NCBI GenBank assembly: GCA_015698045.1
Contig: BLAL01000162.1
Coordinates: forward strand, 248,001-312,000
Direction: 5' to 3'
Origin: Rhizophagus clarus
Taxonomy: Eukaryota; Glomeromycota; Glomeromycetes; Glomerales; Glomeraceae
DNA: 64,000 bases
Each line of letters opens with the position of its first letter. Position 1 is the stretch's first letter. Positions 9,681-21,999 of the stretch are shown here, piece by piece. A model generated the notes under the pieces. That model worked only from the letters and a program-made list of their open reading frames with translations. It was not told the origin of the DNA and did not search any database. The position numbers and the translations under genes were made by a program.

Positions 9681-11346
9681 CCTGATGTTGGTGTGTAATT
9701 AAAATATGATCTTCTTCTATTTCAGCTGAAAAAATATTACAAATAGGAGTAGAAACTTTAAGGAACAAATATAATATATTTTCAATATCAGTAATTAGTT
9801 CTTGATTATAAGAATAATATCTATACGCTTCATAAAAACTAAAAATTACTTGTCCAATATAAAGTTGTGCTCTATAATGGGCTATAAGCCTATAATATAA
9901 TCTTGTTCATTAAGAGGATTGTTCCGATTAATATTTGCAAACTCTATATTTTCAACTATAAATATAATTAAATTAGATTAATAAATATTAATAATATTAA
10001 TATAAAATAATTTTAGTTTGAACTTACTCAAATTTTGATTACTGGATAAAATTTTTTGTCATTTATTTGATTATTCCTTTTTGTAAAGATTAGCAATAGA
10101 TTGACTCATAATTTTTCGCTCATTCTTTCATCTTTTTTCTCATTGTTTAATAAATCGCATTTCAGTATTTTCATTTTTAGTAAAAAACGAAACAATATGA
10201 TTTGCTTGATTGGAATTAATTGAAGTTGAATTGATTATTCTTGTATTATTTGTTTTGATTGCCCGTTCAATATTACGAGAAGTATATACGTTATGCTTTT
10301 CACATTGATAAATCATTTCTTGAATATCAATTCCATTTTTAGTAACAAATATCACATTATCGAAATCTTAAAATTAAAAAAAATTAGATTTTTCTAAAAA
10401 GAAAGCTTTAAATTATATAATAAAAGATAGCAACCTGCACTAATCGTATTATCTGTTTTGGCCATTTCAATAAAAGAAAGTTGTTTTTTACATTCATTTA
10501 AAGAAGAGTTTCTACTCTTTTCATTTATATCCATCTCATTTCTTTCATTTTTTCTTTGTCTCAAAAGATCCATTTCTTTGGCAACATGACTAATTATTTG
10601 AGAAAGATCACAATTTGATAAATTTTCATTTGAATTTTCATTTAAATTTTCATTCAAATTCTCACTATCTCGCATATTTTCATTATTTGAATCAGAAATT
10701 TCTGTTTTATTAGGCATTATTAAAATATATAGCTGAAGCGAATTAATAGGTATAATGTCAGGTATTAACATTCCCAAATATTCAGTAAGATTGCATACTA
10801 TTTGACGTGACTGATCAAATGTATGACGAATTTGATCATCATCTGGCCAGGTTATTAATAGATTAATTTGATCATTTTCAATAAAATTCTGATTATATTT
10901 AAATTAATAACCTAAAATTAAATAACTTAAAATTTATATATACTGATATATATATATTATAACACATACAAAGAACTGTTTTACTTACCTACACGCAAAG
11001 ACTTATCTTTGTCAAAAGATATTTCCCTTGAATTTAATGTCTTTGTATAGTGGCTTATTTTTAGTACCATTTCCAACAACTCTGCAAAATCAAAATTGGC
11101 GTTAATCTGTCATGCTACACCAAAAAAATGTTCGCACATTTCTGAACCATGTATCCAAGGAACAAGAGGATATTGGCTATAGAAGTCTTTGTGAGCTTTT
11201 ACAAGTAAAACCATTGATTCGGCCAGTGAAGCAAGTATTGCAAATGTTTGAGATGCAATAAAGTTCTGGCTGAAAGAAATAAATTCAGGGTATTTTCGTA
11301 CTAATGTATTTATATGAAATCGCTAAATTTGTAAAAAAATATGATA

Positions 11347-12417
11347 TGGGGTCTTTGCAATAGAAAGGTACGAAACTTAAAAAAAATAAAAATTTAATTA
11401 ATATTAAATTTACACTTATTTTAGTATAAAAAACATAATCAGCATATAAAGTAAATTTAAAAATTTTTTTGAGTTTCGTACCTTTCTATTGCAAAGACTA
11501 GGGCTCCGATCGGTTCGGTTCGATTCGGTTTTTGCAAAAACTGATACCGAACCGAATTAATCGGTATCGGTATTAATGATTACCGAAACCGATCGGTAAT
11601 TACCGAAAACTGAACCGATTTACCGAACGAGTTTAGTAAAAAAACGTTTCGCAACGTTTAGCAAAAAAAAAGTTGCGAAACGATTTTTTCTTATCAAATC
11701 ATCCATAAAAAAACGTTTCGCAACGTTTTTTATTAAAGTGACAAAAAAAAACGTTGTGAGACGTTTTTTTTATATTAAATCGTTTTATAAAAATGTTTCG
11801 CAACGTTTTTAAATAAAAAGGAAAATAACGTTGTGAAATGTTATTTTCTATATTAAATTTCTGATGTAAAAAACGTTTCGCAACGTTTTTTACAAGTTTC
11901 GCAAAAATAACGTTGCGAAATGTTATTTTTTTTATATCAAACGTTTATGTAAAAAACATTTCGCAACGTTTTTTACAAGTTCCGCAAAAATAACGTTGCG
12001 AAATGTTATTTTTTTTATCAAATCGTTTATGTAAAAAACGTTTCGCAACGTTTTTTACAAGTTTCGCAAAAATAATATTGCGAAACGTTATTTTTTATTA
12101 AATCGTTTATGTAAAAAACGTTTCGCAACGTTTTTTACAAGTTCCGCAAAAATAACGTTGCGAAATGTTATTTTTTATATCAAATGTTTATGTAAAAAAC
12201 GTTTCGCAACATTTTTTTTTAACTACATTATTTACGTTTTTCTTATAAAAAAAAATGTTTTTATTATCGGTAAATCGGTTCAGTAAATCGCAAAACCGAT
12301 ACCGAAACCGAAAGTTTCGGTTCGATAAATCATAAAACCGAAACCGCTCCGATACCGAAACTGGTCGGTACGGTTCGGTAATTACTGAAACCGATCGGAG
12401 CTCTAGCAAAGACCCCA
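11347..12417. mobile_element. Mariner-like MITE copy 1 (156 bp), interrupted by a hAT-type MITE
   Basis: The ends are TGGGGTCTTTGCAATAGAAA... and ...GCAAAGACCCCA, each next to TA (11345-11346 and 12418-12419), as in Tc1/mariner insertions. The left inverted repeat continues GGTACGAAACTTAAAAAAA and is matched by TTTTTTTGAGTTTCGTACC at 11464-11482. Removing the nested element at 11499-12405 and one 8-bp duplication leaves 156 bp, the same length as copy 2 at 16489-16645 (157 bp). It sits inside the coding part of the decayed 9.7-16.2 kb gene. Confidence 0.82.
11499..12405. mobile_element. hAT-type MITE copy A, CpG-rich, with hairpin satellite core
   Basis: The termini are TAGGGCTCCGATCGGTT and, inverted, TAGAGCTCCGATCGGTT, flanked by an exact 8-bp duplication GCAAAGAC (11491-11498 and 12406-12413). 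An 8-bp duplication with TAGRG ends fits hAT. Inside each terminus are CGGTTCGGTATCGG-like runs. The core (about 11640-12215) is a tandem array of ~75-85-bp units made of AAAAACGTTTCGCAACGTTT and its partner AATAACGTTGCGAAATGTTA, each able to fold on itself. No transposase is encoded. A second copy, heavily CpG-depleted, is at 14768-15765. Confidence 0.88.
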
Positions 12418-14767
12418 TATTATCACTATTCTTATATTTGTTCAATAGAAGTAATGTTTCAATTCAAATAACTATTAACCAATTCTCCTACATCAATAAA
12501 AGGTAATCAATTTCAATTCATATTTTATCATAAAATTTTTAAAATTTTTGAAAATATACCAATTATAAATAAATATATAAATGTTCCTTCAAATTCAGGT
12601 TTAATTTTGTTATTAGAATCAAGACAACACATCAGATTCTTAGGACAGAAAATTTGATAAGCGGCGCCATCATCTTGTCAATCAAGTTTGTATATATCAT
12701 GTTTATACATAGAACTCTTAGAATGAGTAAGCATTTTCGCAAAATGTTCAAATTTCACAATAGAATGGTTAAGTGTAAGAACCCGTGTACCTGACATTGC
12801 TGCATTACGTCCCATTTTTTTTGCATGCTTAGGGTCCTGGACTTGTATTACTGGCCTGATATTTGGAAATATCAGACAATTAAAATCAATATTATATAGT
12901 GCATAACTGATTCTAAATCTACTGGGTGTTAATATTTGTTGAATTTGGGTTTGTGCATTAAATTCAACCTGTGCACCATCTGAGCCTATTGAAATTATAT
13001 GCAATTTAAGTTCTTGTGCAAAATCTAGGAGTAATTTATGTATTGTTACATAAGATTTTATAAATTAGATTATTCTAGTATAATCTATATGAATGAAAAA
13101 AAGTTAGGAAATTTATAGGGTAATCTAGAAAATTGTAGTACCCGGAATTAGGATTTAAGACAAATCTAGAAAGTAATAGATTTAGAATAAGATAGAAAAA
13201 TTAAAGATTATAAAAGGAAGAGAATTTGAATTAAGTGGGAGAAAGAAGTTTATGCGTTAAACTTAAATTACAGTTAACTGTCACTTGTATTTATTAATAA
13301 AGACAATTAGGTTGTATGCATTACAACTGAAAACTTTATTAATAATCCGATCATAAATTATAAACAATAATAAAAGTATTAGCCTTCAGACTATAAATAA
13401 ACTTGCTCTCTAAAGTTAAACTCGTTTGTTATTCCAGATCACGTGTAACTTTTCAGTCGGTTGCATTCGCTGGGTAACAGTATATCCAATATTGACTCAG
13501 TTTTATCAGATCTAAGATTAGGAAAAAGAGCAATAATGACAGAAGGAAATTTCAGAAATGGGACCTAATATGTGATTTTAGTCATCAACTGGTATTAATT
13601 CTAATTATTAATTAATTACAGTTTACAGTTTTAACTTACTTGCAATATATATATATGCTCTCATATATTTGACAACAGCATTATTCTCTTTAATTTTATT
13701 AATTGTGATTGAAATATCATTATATGTTTTAATATTCGTCTCACTATTTGAAAATGTAAAGCCAATAATACATACTATTCATGAAGAATATTGAAGATGA
13801 GGTTTTAATTTGGTATTGTCCGACATGGTTGGGATTGGACCATTATAACTAACAGAGTCCAAAAATCATTTGAATCGAGCCACATTTTTAAAACAAAGTG
13901 TTGGATTTATTAGTGTGTCTTCAGAATTAGAACGCAAATGTCTAATAAAAATGAGAAATCATTGTTATAACATATTTTATACAACAAGCATACGATGAAT
14001 GTTTTTATACCTAATACTTTGAATTGTTAACCCCTCTAGATTTTGTCAGAATAAATCTAACACACGTGGACTATAGGTACCAAGAATCACAAGAAAATTT
14101 TTAAACTACTCATTATATTTCAAATTTCGTGTGGATATATTTTTTTCTTTTCGAATTACAGCTTGTAACATGATATTACAAAGACCCTCAAAAACTGGCT
14201 TTTTATCAAATGCACTTTGAATGCCTTTTTCTGCCAATTTTATTCAAACATCAAATACTGTATTAGATTCGTTATCCTTGATCATTAACCAAATGGTAGT
14301 AAGGTCAGAATATTTTAGATAATTTTTTAGAGAATCATTTTCATAATAATGTTTTGGGGTATATTTTAGTTTTGAAGTGAGTGGTTTTACTATAGCAATT
14401 TAATTTTATAAGATTTTATTACTTTTCAAGCTAAAACAGTCATTGCAAATAGTTTGATTAGTAAATCCCACACAATTCATAGAACAAACACAATTATCTT
14501 GATTGAATTGATAAAAATAATTAATCAAATTTCTCATATTATTATATCATTATATGACTAAAAGCAATGTTAACTTATAATTACAATCAATTTTCCAGAC
14601 TGCTTCTGCATATAATTGACAGTTCAACTGACGCTTTTATGAACAATCCAACTTCTTACGTGAAAAATTTTTGGAAAAAGATTTGGAAAAAGTTCCTTTG
14701 CGATAACTTTGATTTTTCTGATTCTACCAAATTGAGCAGGAGTACGACTGATATATTCACAGATAAC

Positions 14768-15765
14768 TAGAGTTCTGATCAGTTTTAGTAATTACCAAAC
14801 TGTATCAACCAGTTTCAGTATCAGAGCAGTTTTGGTTTTATGATTTATCGAACTGAAACTTTTAGTTTCAGTATCAGTTTTACAATTTACCGAACTGATT
14901 TACCGATAATAAAAACATTTTTTTTTATAAGAAAAATGTCTTTATTAAATAATGTAGTTAAAAAAAAATGTTGCGAAACATTTTTTTACATAAATGTTTG
15001 ATATAAAAAATAATATTTTGCAACGTTATTTTTGCAGAACTTGTAAAAAACATTTGCGAAACATTTTTTACATAGATAATTTATTATGAAAAATAACGTT
15101 TTGCAACATTATTTTTGCGAACATTGTAAAAAACATTGCAAAACGTTTTTTACATAAACGATTTGATAAAAAAAATAACATTTCGCAACATTATTTTTGC
15201 AGAACTTGTAAAAATATTGCGAAACGTTTTTTATATCAGAAATTTAATATGAAAAATAACGTTTCATAACATTATTTTTGCGAACATTGTAAAAAATGTT
15301 GCAAAACGGTTTTTACATAAACGTTTGATATAAAAAAAATAACATTTCACAACATTATTTTTGTAAAACTTGTAAAAAACGTTGCAAAATGTTTTTTACA
15401 TTGGAAATTTAATATAGAAAACAACATTTCACAACATTATTTTCCTTTTTATTTAAAAATGTTGCAAAACATTTTTATAAAATGATTTAATATAAAAAAA
15501 ATGTCTCACAACGTTTTTTTTGTCACTTTAATAAAAAACGTTGCAAAATGTTTTTTTATAGATGATTTGATAAGAAAAAATCATTTTGTAACTTTTTTTT
15601 TACTAAACGTTACGAAATATTTTTTTACTAAAAACGTTTGGTAAATCAGTTTAGTTTTTAGTAATTACTGATCAGTTTCAGTAATCATTAATACTGATAC
15701 TGATTAATTTGGTTCAGTATCAGTTTTTGCAAAAACTGAACCAAACTGAACTGATCAGAGCCATA
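14768..15765. mobile_element. hAT-type MITE copy B, CpG-depleted
   Basis: The termini are TAGAGTTCTGATCAGTT and, inverted, TATGGCTCTGATCAGTT, flanked by an exact 8-bp duplication CAGATAAC (14760-14767 and 15766-15773). The sequence is the reverse-oriented relative of copy A, but most CG dinucleotides have become TG or CA: CGATCGG is TGATCAG here, and ACGTTTCGCAACG appears as ACATTTGCGAAACA-type variants. It interrupts the N-terminal region of the decayed 9.7-16.2 kb gene, between blocks ending at 15801 and starting at ~14759. Confidence 0.87.
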
Positions 15766-16199
15766 CAGATAACATTAGATCTAAGACCAGAGCAAGGTTT
15801 TCATTTATTGTTTGAAGGGATTATCATATCATCATCACTCAAAACTTCATTTTCATAATCGTTTTTCACATCACTTATTTTATCAACATTAAACAAATCA
15901 TCATTATCCATTCTTTCATTATCATCACTTTCCCATTCTTCAGCACTGCTAACTTCATCATCATTTTTAGTTTTTTTGGATTTAGAAACTGGTTTAAAAT
16001 AGTTCAGGATCGACTGAACTTCTTGCTTAGCCAAATATCCTTTACCATTAACATGAATATTTAAAAAAGTTTCATCATAGCGATGACCTAGTTTTATAAT
16101 TTTATCGCAACGATAAATAACTTTTTTCATCTGAACTATATGAGCACAATACAGATGTTTTGCAAGTCTCTCTTTGTTATATTTCCAAGGTAATGGCAT

Positions 16200-16488
16200 T
16201 TTTTAAGAGAAAAGTTTTTTTTCCTGATCAGTGATCTATTTTATTTTCACATAAAGCAACGAACTAACTAAAAAAGTATATAATCCATTATATTAATAAT
16301 ACCAATTATAGAATTTTAATTAAGAGGTAAGATAATAATCATAGAATTAGAGGATTGTGATGAATTAAACAAATCCCTTCTATAATCTCTGATTAGCATG
16401 TGAATTTTTTAAATTTATTTATTTTTTTACAAAATAAAAGCATTTTGCTTCACTTTGAATCAGTATTTAAAAATATGCAATATACATA
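16200..16488. other. AT-rich stretch upstream of the decayed gene
   Basis: This would be the promoter side of the 9.7-16.2 kb minus-strand gene. It is AT-rich, and I see no further coding block, repeat or clear promoter element. Confidence 0.4.
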
Positions 16489-16645
16489 TGAGGTCTTTGC
16501 AATAGAAAAATATGAAACTCAAAAAAATTTTTAAATTTACTTTATATGCTAATTATGTTTTTTATACTAAAATAAGTGTAAATTTAATATTAATTAAATT
16601 TTTATTTTTTTTTGAGTTTCGTACCTTTCTATTGTAAAGATCCCA
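16489..16645. mobile_element. Mariner-like MITE copy 2 (157 bp)
   Basis: The ends are TGAGGTCTTTGCAATAGAAA and ...CTATTGTAAAGATCCCA, each next to TA (16487-16488, 16646-16647). It is the same family as 11347-12417 but in the opposite orientation: the core TTATACTAAAATAAGTGTAA here is the inverse of the other copy. No coding capacity. Confidence 0.82.
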
Positions 16646-16649
16646 TATA

Positions 16650-17049
16650 TATATATGTATATTTATTTACAAAGTATTTTATACAAAATAAAGATCTAAC
16701 TTGTTTTAAAAATCATTATCGTTATACAAATAAATATCTAACTTATCAAATAATTACCAGATGACTATACAAATTCAAATACATGACTTATCAAAAAATC
16801 ACATAATAAATCTATACAAAATCAGATCCCAGTATTATATGTATTCTTCGGGGTCCTGCCTTTACCTGCTTATAGAAAAGGGGCAGGTTCATAAGATTAA
16901 ACATTATACACATTATATATTGTATATACATATATACGTGTACATATAATCTAATATAATTAAATTTTATATTAATAAAAAAAAATTATTTTCAAAAAAA
17001 TGACCTCTATTTATATCAAATTGAACATCACGTATATCATGTGACATTA
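16650..17049. other. AT-rich spacer, nothing recognised
   Basis: It contains short TATACA/ATATAC runs and one 62-codon + frame (16761-16949) with no recognisable feature. Confidence 0.4.
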
Positions 17050-17270
17050 TATTAATGATAATCTGCAGTTTGTTTATTATCAATTTTTTTTGCTTTTCTT
17101 TTCTTTTTTCATAATTTCTTGTTTTCGTTTTCATTATTTTTCTTCTCTTCTTTTGTTATCTTCCTTCCCTTTTTTCATTTTTTCTTCTTTTTTCTCTTTC
17201 TTTTTTTCCCATTTCTTACTTTCTTTTTTTTATTTTTCTCTTTCCTTCTCTTTTTTATTTTATTCTTTTT
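17050..17270 (+). repeat. Pyrimidine-rich tract (TTTTC repeats)
   Basis: About 220 bp of almost pure T and C on the + strand, directly before the intron-module array. It ends at TATTCTTTTTAG, which looks like the first 3' splice site of that array. Confidence 0.7.
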
Positions 17271-19960
17271 AGGTATTATTTTAGTCTTTTTAGATATAGA
17301 GTTTTGGTAAAGGTAGAGAAGCTTTTTTCTTTAATTAGTTTAACAAAACATTAGAAAATATTTTTTAATGTTCTGTTTTCTTTTTTTCTTTAGGTAGCTT
17401 CTCTTCAGGTTTGGATATATTAGATTTAGATAGGTTGTTTTTTTTATTACTATTTTAATAAAATGAATAAAATTTTATTAACATTTTATTTATTTATTTT
17501 TTTTAAATGATTTTAGTTATTCAAATATTTATGAATGTGGATTTCAACAAATGTTTAAATTTTTATTTTTTTATTTTTTTATTTTTTTTACCTTTAATAA
17601 AATGAAATGTATATTAACATTTTTTCATTTTTTTTTTTTGTAACTGCAGATTTTAGGTAATTCTTTATTAATAAATTTTTTTTTAAATAGTTTTTTTTTA
17701 TCATAATAAATTTAACAAAATATTAACTAATATTTCTTTTTTTTTATAATAGGATATTTGGATTAATGAAGAATACAAAAGTCAGTATAAAATTTTTTTT
17801 AGGATTTATTTATATTAACAAAACATTTACTAATATTTTAATTTTTTCTTAAGCGACTAAATCTCTTAACATGTAAAAAGTTCAAGTTTTAATGAAATAA
17901 CAGAATTAATAATATTATCTAATTTATCTTTATTAAAAAAAACATATTCTTTGGTGCAACCTTGTACATAAGATTCAAAAGGTATTCTATATAATTGAAT
18001 AAAAAATTCTGTAATTTATTGTAATTTGAATCTATTTTTTTGAAAATATAATTTAATGAAACATTTTTAATGTTTTGATTTCTTTTTTTATTTTTTTTAG
18101 ACTATCAAATCTCTTAACATCATATGAAAAGTTTAGTACTAAGATTCTCTTTTTAAGATTTTATTTATTTAATCAAAATATTTATTAACATTTTGCTTAT
18201 TTTTCTTTTTTAAACAGCTAGGTTTTTAATATGAATACAAATAGTGAATTTATAACTCAATTAGTCATCTAATAAGTTTAGTAGGAACTTTTTTTTAAAA
18301 AAATTTATTTGTTTTAACAAAATATTCATTAACATTTCAATTTTTTTTGTTTTCAAGTGACCTGACTTCTTAATATCATATGGGAAATTTGGTAGGAATT
18401 GATTTACAAATCTATTTTAACAAAATGTTACTAACATTTCATTATTTTTTACTTTTTAAATAGCCAGGTCTTTCAGAACCTCCAGACATTACTAAAATAA
18501 CTCACATTTTTTTTTTACCTATTTTTCTTAAAATTAAGCCAATTTGCTCTTTTAGTCTTTTAAGGATATCTCGCCATCTATTCAACTAATTGGATAAACT
18601 TTTTTTTATTTTGTAGATTTCATTGAGAGCTACATTTTAAAAAAAAGTTCATCCAATTTGGATCACTGGTTGACGAGAAAATTGCAAAAAACATATTTTT
18701 TAGCTTTTAAATTTCACATCAATTTGATCTTTTTTATGATTATGAGTTGTATCAGTAATATTTAGAGTTCTGGTCTTTCAGAATAGGAAGTTTAGTAGAG
18801 ATTTTTTTAAAAAACAAATTTATAATTTATGATTTTTAACGAAACATTAACATTTCAATTTTATTTTTAGGTGATCTAGAGAAAGAACATCATTAATATA
18901 TTAACAAGTAAGATGAATACACCTATGATCTTTTAATATCATATAGAAAATTCAATAAGAATCAATTTTTTACACCTATTTTAATAAAACATTTACTAAT
19001 ATTTTGTTATTTCTCTTTTTTTTTAGATGATCAGGTCTCTTAATAACATGAAAAAACTTGGTATAAATGAATTTTTTTATTTATTTTAACATGTAAATGG
19101 TCAGTCTATCAAGATATTTGAGTGTATCTTTAATTTCAATGCATTTTTTAAAAAAATTTATTTAACAAACTGTATCTAATGGTTTATTATTTTCTTTTTT
19201 TAGGCATATTTTTTGGTTTACTTTAGGTACATAAAATTTCAATGACCTAACCACATAATATGATATAATAATAATTATAATGATATTTTTTTAAAAAAAA
19301 TTATATTTTAACAAACTTAATAAAAGTTCATTTTTTATTTTGTGAGAGTTCTTCAGATCTCAAAAGGTAAATATTTTAAGTTTTTTTTAAAAAGGAATTC
19401 ACCTATTTTTAGTAAAAATCATTAACATTTTATTATTTTTCTTTTCTTTTTTCTTTTTTCTTTTCTAGGCTATCAATTCTTTAGACCTTAAAGTAGATAT
19501 CTATTTTAATTTTAAAAAAATTTTTTAATAAAGCAATTATTAATGTTTTGTTATTTTTTTTAAGTGGTATATTGGATCTCTGAAGGTGGATTTAGTAAAG
19601 GTTTAAAGATAAAGAAGTATATTATAATTTCAAACTTAATTTTTTAATTAAAAACTAATGTTTCTTTTTTCTTTTTTATAGGTTTTAGACTTTTAAGTGA
19701 ACAGAAAAGTAGTATATTTTGCAAGTTTTATAAAACTTTTTTTTAATTAGAAATATTTACTAACATTTTTTTGTTTCTTTATAACTTTACTATAGGATTT
19801 AATATTAAATTTAATATTTAATTATAATGAGTTTAAAAGTTATATACTTCTGATTTTTTTAAAAGAAATAGTTACTAACGTTTCTTATCTTTTTGCAAAT
19901 TCTGGTTTCAAACTTTGAAACTTTCTTTTTTATTTTATTTTATTAAAATTATTTTTAACG
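17271..19960 (+). repeat. Tandem array A of intron-like modules (about 20 units)
   Basis: Units of roughly 90-160 bp recur. Each has an ACAAAATATT/AACAAAACATT segment, a branch-point-like CTAACATT or CTAATATT, a T-rich tract and AG, then a 35-50-bp exon-like piece. Clear AG ends are at ~17395, 17513, 17754, 17853, 18101, 18358, 18463, 19026, 19202, 19469 and 19681. The exon-like pieces in the middle of the array are related (TGATCAGGTCTCTTAATA, CTAAATCTCTTAACAT, GACCTGACTTCTTAATATC). No frame stays open across them. It could be a satellite born from one exon-intron unit, or a non-coding multi-exon transcript. A MITE (18475-18771) is inserted in it. Confidence 0.55.
18475..18771. mobile_element. 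hAT-like 0.3-kb MITE family X, copy 1
   Basis: It is flanked by GGTCTTTC at 18467-18474 and 18772-18779 (8-bp duplication). The ends contain CCAGACATTACTAAAATAAC and, inverted, the family's ACATTACTGATACAACTCAT end. It is the same family as 29282-29576 and 41061-41356, in the opposite orientation. The central sequence AAATTAAGCCAATTTGCTC is shared by all three. Confidence 0.82.
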
Positions 19961-20446
19961 TAAAGATATCATCGATTAGAAGAAGAGTGTTTGAATCTGA
20001 TTAGAAGCATATAATAGATTTTGTATAGTAGTTTTAGTATAGAATTTGATAAAGATTTAGTATAATTTTTAAATGTATTTTATTAATTAGTATTATTAAT
20101 GTAATAAACTACATTTAACAGTAAAGTTTAATGTTATTTAACAATAAATAATTTAGCATTATATATTATGAGATAATTATCATTATTTAATGATATTGAT
20201 AATTATTATTAATTTAAACACATCAATCCTACTTGACAAGTCTGATTATTATTGATTATTTATCATTTAAATTAAATATCAATATTTGTCACTTTAGTTA
20301 AATTTATCATTATTTACCCACATCAATATTTAATACTACTCGACAAGTCTAATTATTATCAATATAAAACCTATCTATCAATATATATCCCTTAAAAAAA
20401 TTTCTTAATTTAAGTAAAATATGTGTAGAATAATATTTTAGATAAA
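19961..20446. other. AT-rich spacer with a short dispersed duplication
   Basis: A CTACTTGACAAGTCTGATTA segment near 20227 recurs near 20336 as CTACTCGACAAGTCTAATTA, about 110 bp apart. No gene is seen. Confidence 0.4.
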
Positions 20447-20584
20447 ATGATTATTTTATCTTTTAAAAAATATGGAATATCAATTTCTTTAAATGAGTTA
20501 GAGAATAATAATATTAATGAAATTGGTAATGAAGAAAGTGAAGAATTTGTAATTAAAATAGATGAAAATTTGATTAATATATAA
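20447..20584 (+). CDS. Short unidentified open frame (45 aa)
   Basis: ATG 20447 to TAA 20582-20584. The text starts MIILSFKKYGISISLNELEN and ends with an acidic GNEESEEFVIKIDENL segment. The acidic composition is less random than that of the surrounding AT-rich frames, so it may be a fragment of a transposase-type protein, but I recognise no domain. Weak call. Confidence 0.2.
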   Translation: MIILSFKKYGISISLNELENNNINEIGNEESEEFVIKIDENLINI

Positions 20585-20800
20585 GCTAGATGCTTTTAAA
20601 TTGAATGTTTTTCTCAAATTATATTCATATTTTATTAATTGCATTTTTTATTATATTTTAAAGATTTGAAACGATCATTTTAGAAAATAATCTTTTATTT
20701 AAAATTAAATTAAATTTTTCATATATAATAATAAATTTATTGATTTTAATGAAAATGATTGAAAATAAATAACCTTGATGTAAAAGGTTTACAATTAAAC

Positions 20801-21014
20801 CAGTGTTGGCACGTTAGCCATTTGGCCATTTGGCTATGGTCAAAACAGCCAAAAAAGTTTTGGCCACAGCCAAATGCTAACAAGGTATTAATACTCATAT
20901 AGTAAGTTATTTGGCTATTTTTCATTTGGCCGAGGTTGGCCATTAGCTATTTGACCATTTGGCTGTGATCAAAATGGCCAAAAAAGTTTTGGCCGTGGCC
21001 AAATACTAACATTG
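20801..21014. mobile_element. hAT-type MITE, 214 bp, TTTGGC palindromes
   Basis: The ends are CAGTGTTGGC... and, inverted, CAATGTTAG..., flanked by the exact 8-bp duplication AATTAAAC (20793-20800, 21015-21022). The interior holds two related foldback segments built from ATTTGGCCATTTGGCT and AGTTTTGGCC. The CARTG ends and the 8-bp duplication fit hAT. Non-coding. Confidence 0.88.
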
Positions 21015-21022
21015 AATTAAAC

Positions 21023-21999
21023 CATTATTAATAAATAATTTTTTAGACCAATTAATAATAATAAATTACATATTACAACTGATTTACTGATAGGGTTAGG
21101 TATTATTTAAAATACAAGGATATTTAATTTTAGGAGGTACTTAATAACAGCAAAATATAATATTTTAAGTATTTAAATACATATAATTTTTTATAAGAAA
21201 TTAAAATGCTTAGTAAAAAAAGATTGATTTAATAATAAATTTTTAATTAAATTCATAATTTTTATTTTTTTATCTAGTTTATCTATATTAATATTACAAA
21301 AATTACATATTTAAGTTTAATTTTAACAGCATAAAAAAAATATTTGATATAAATTACATATTGTAATCAAATAATAAATAAGTATTTTTTTAAATAAAAT
21401 TTTTTATACATTGAATAAAATATAAAAATTGTTTTTAATAAAAATTTTTCAATATATATTTAATTTTAATAAAAATTGATATACAAAGACTTTAAAATAA
21501 TATTTTAAATTTATGTGCAAAATTTCAGTATATATTATTATATAAAATGAAATAAAAATTTAGTATTATACAAATTTTATAGTAAAAAAGTCTTTATACT
21601 AATCTGTAATATAACTAGTATCTAATAATATTTTAATTATCATTAATTAAGTTTATAAAGAATTATTATACTATATTTCCAAAATTAAGCACCTCTTTTT
21701 TGCAAGGATTTTGATTAAAAAGTTAAAAAAATACTTAATTTTGAAAGTTTTTTTATTAGTATTTCATATATGATTTTTTTTAACAAAACTTGAAAAGTTT
21801 GAAATAATGCTTAATTTTAGGTAGGATTTAATTTTGAAAAAATATGGTAATTTATATTTAATATAAAAAATTAAAGCATTAAAAAAGCAATTATTAAGGA
21901 AAAAAAACTTTTTACATAAAGGTATTGTAACACACCTCTTATTATGTAATAAATTTTGATTAGTTATTTTTGTTTAAAAAAATAATATTTCATATAGTA
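21023..21999. other. AT-rich spacer, nothing recognised
   Basis: Over 80% A+T with A and T runs. No coding block, repeat with clear ends or RNA gene is seen. Confidence 0.45.

Larger units (their letters stand above)
9670..16199 (-). pseudogene. Decayed multi-exon gene of a transposase-like family, split by nested MITEs
   Basis: Consecutive minus-strand coding blocks are separated by intron-like gaps. They are: 16199-15801, an acidic N-terminus (start MPLPWKYNKERL; a D/E-rich tail with EEWESDDNERMDNDD); ~14759-14650 (EYISRTPAQFGR..VIAKELFPNLF); ~14550-14370, with a Cys cluster CXCX3CX8CX2C (CVCSMNC...CNDC); ~14330-14000; 13980-13650 (INPTLCFKNVARFK, MSDNTKLKP); 13004-12620 (SIGSDGAQVEFNAQ, DPKHAKKMGRN); 12480-12420 plus 11340-11000 (QNFIASQTFAILASL, CEHFFGVA); 10870-10440; 10355-10140; and ~9990-9670. 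There are many in-frame stops. The two invariant-looking aspartates (SDNTKLKP, GSDGAQVE) and the DPKHAKK motif resemble an RNase H-fold transposase core, perhaps P-element/THAP9-like. I recall close relatives as a large Rhizophagus family. The function is an inference. Confidence 0.6.

Noticed and set aside
11640-12215. Regular hairpin repeats as a CRISPR array
   Set aside because: Repeat and spacer parts are equally conserved, the array lies inside a TIR-bounded MITE, and the genome is eukaryotic.
16761-16949. 62-codon + frame
   Set aside because: Some balanced composition (SGSCLYLLIEKGQVHKI), but the ends are plain AT repeats and no neighbouring exon was found.
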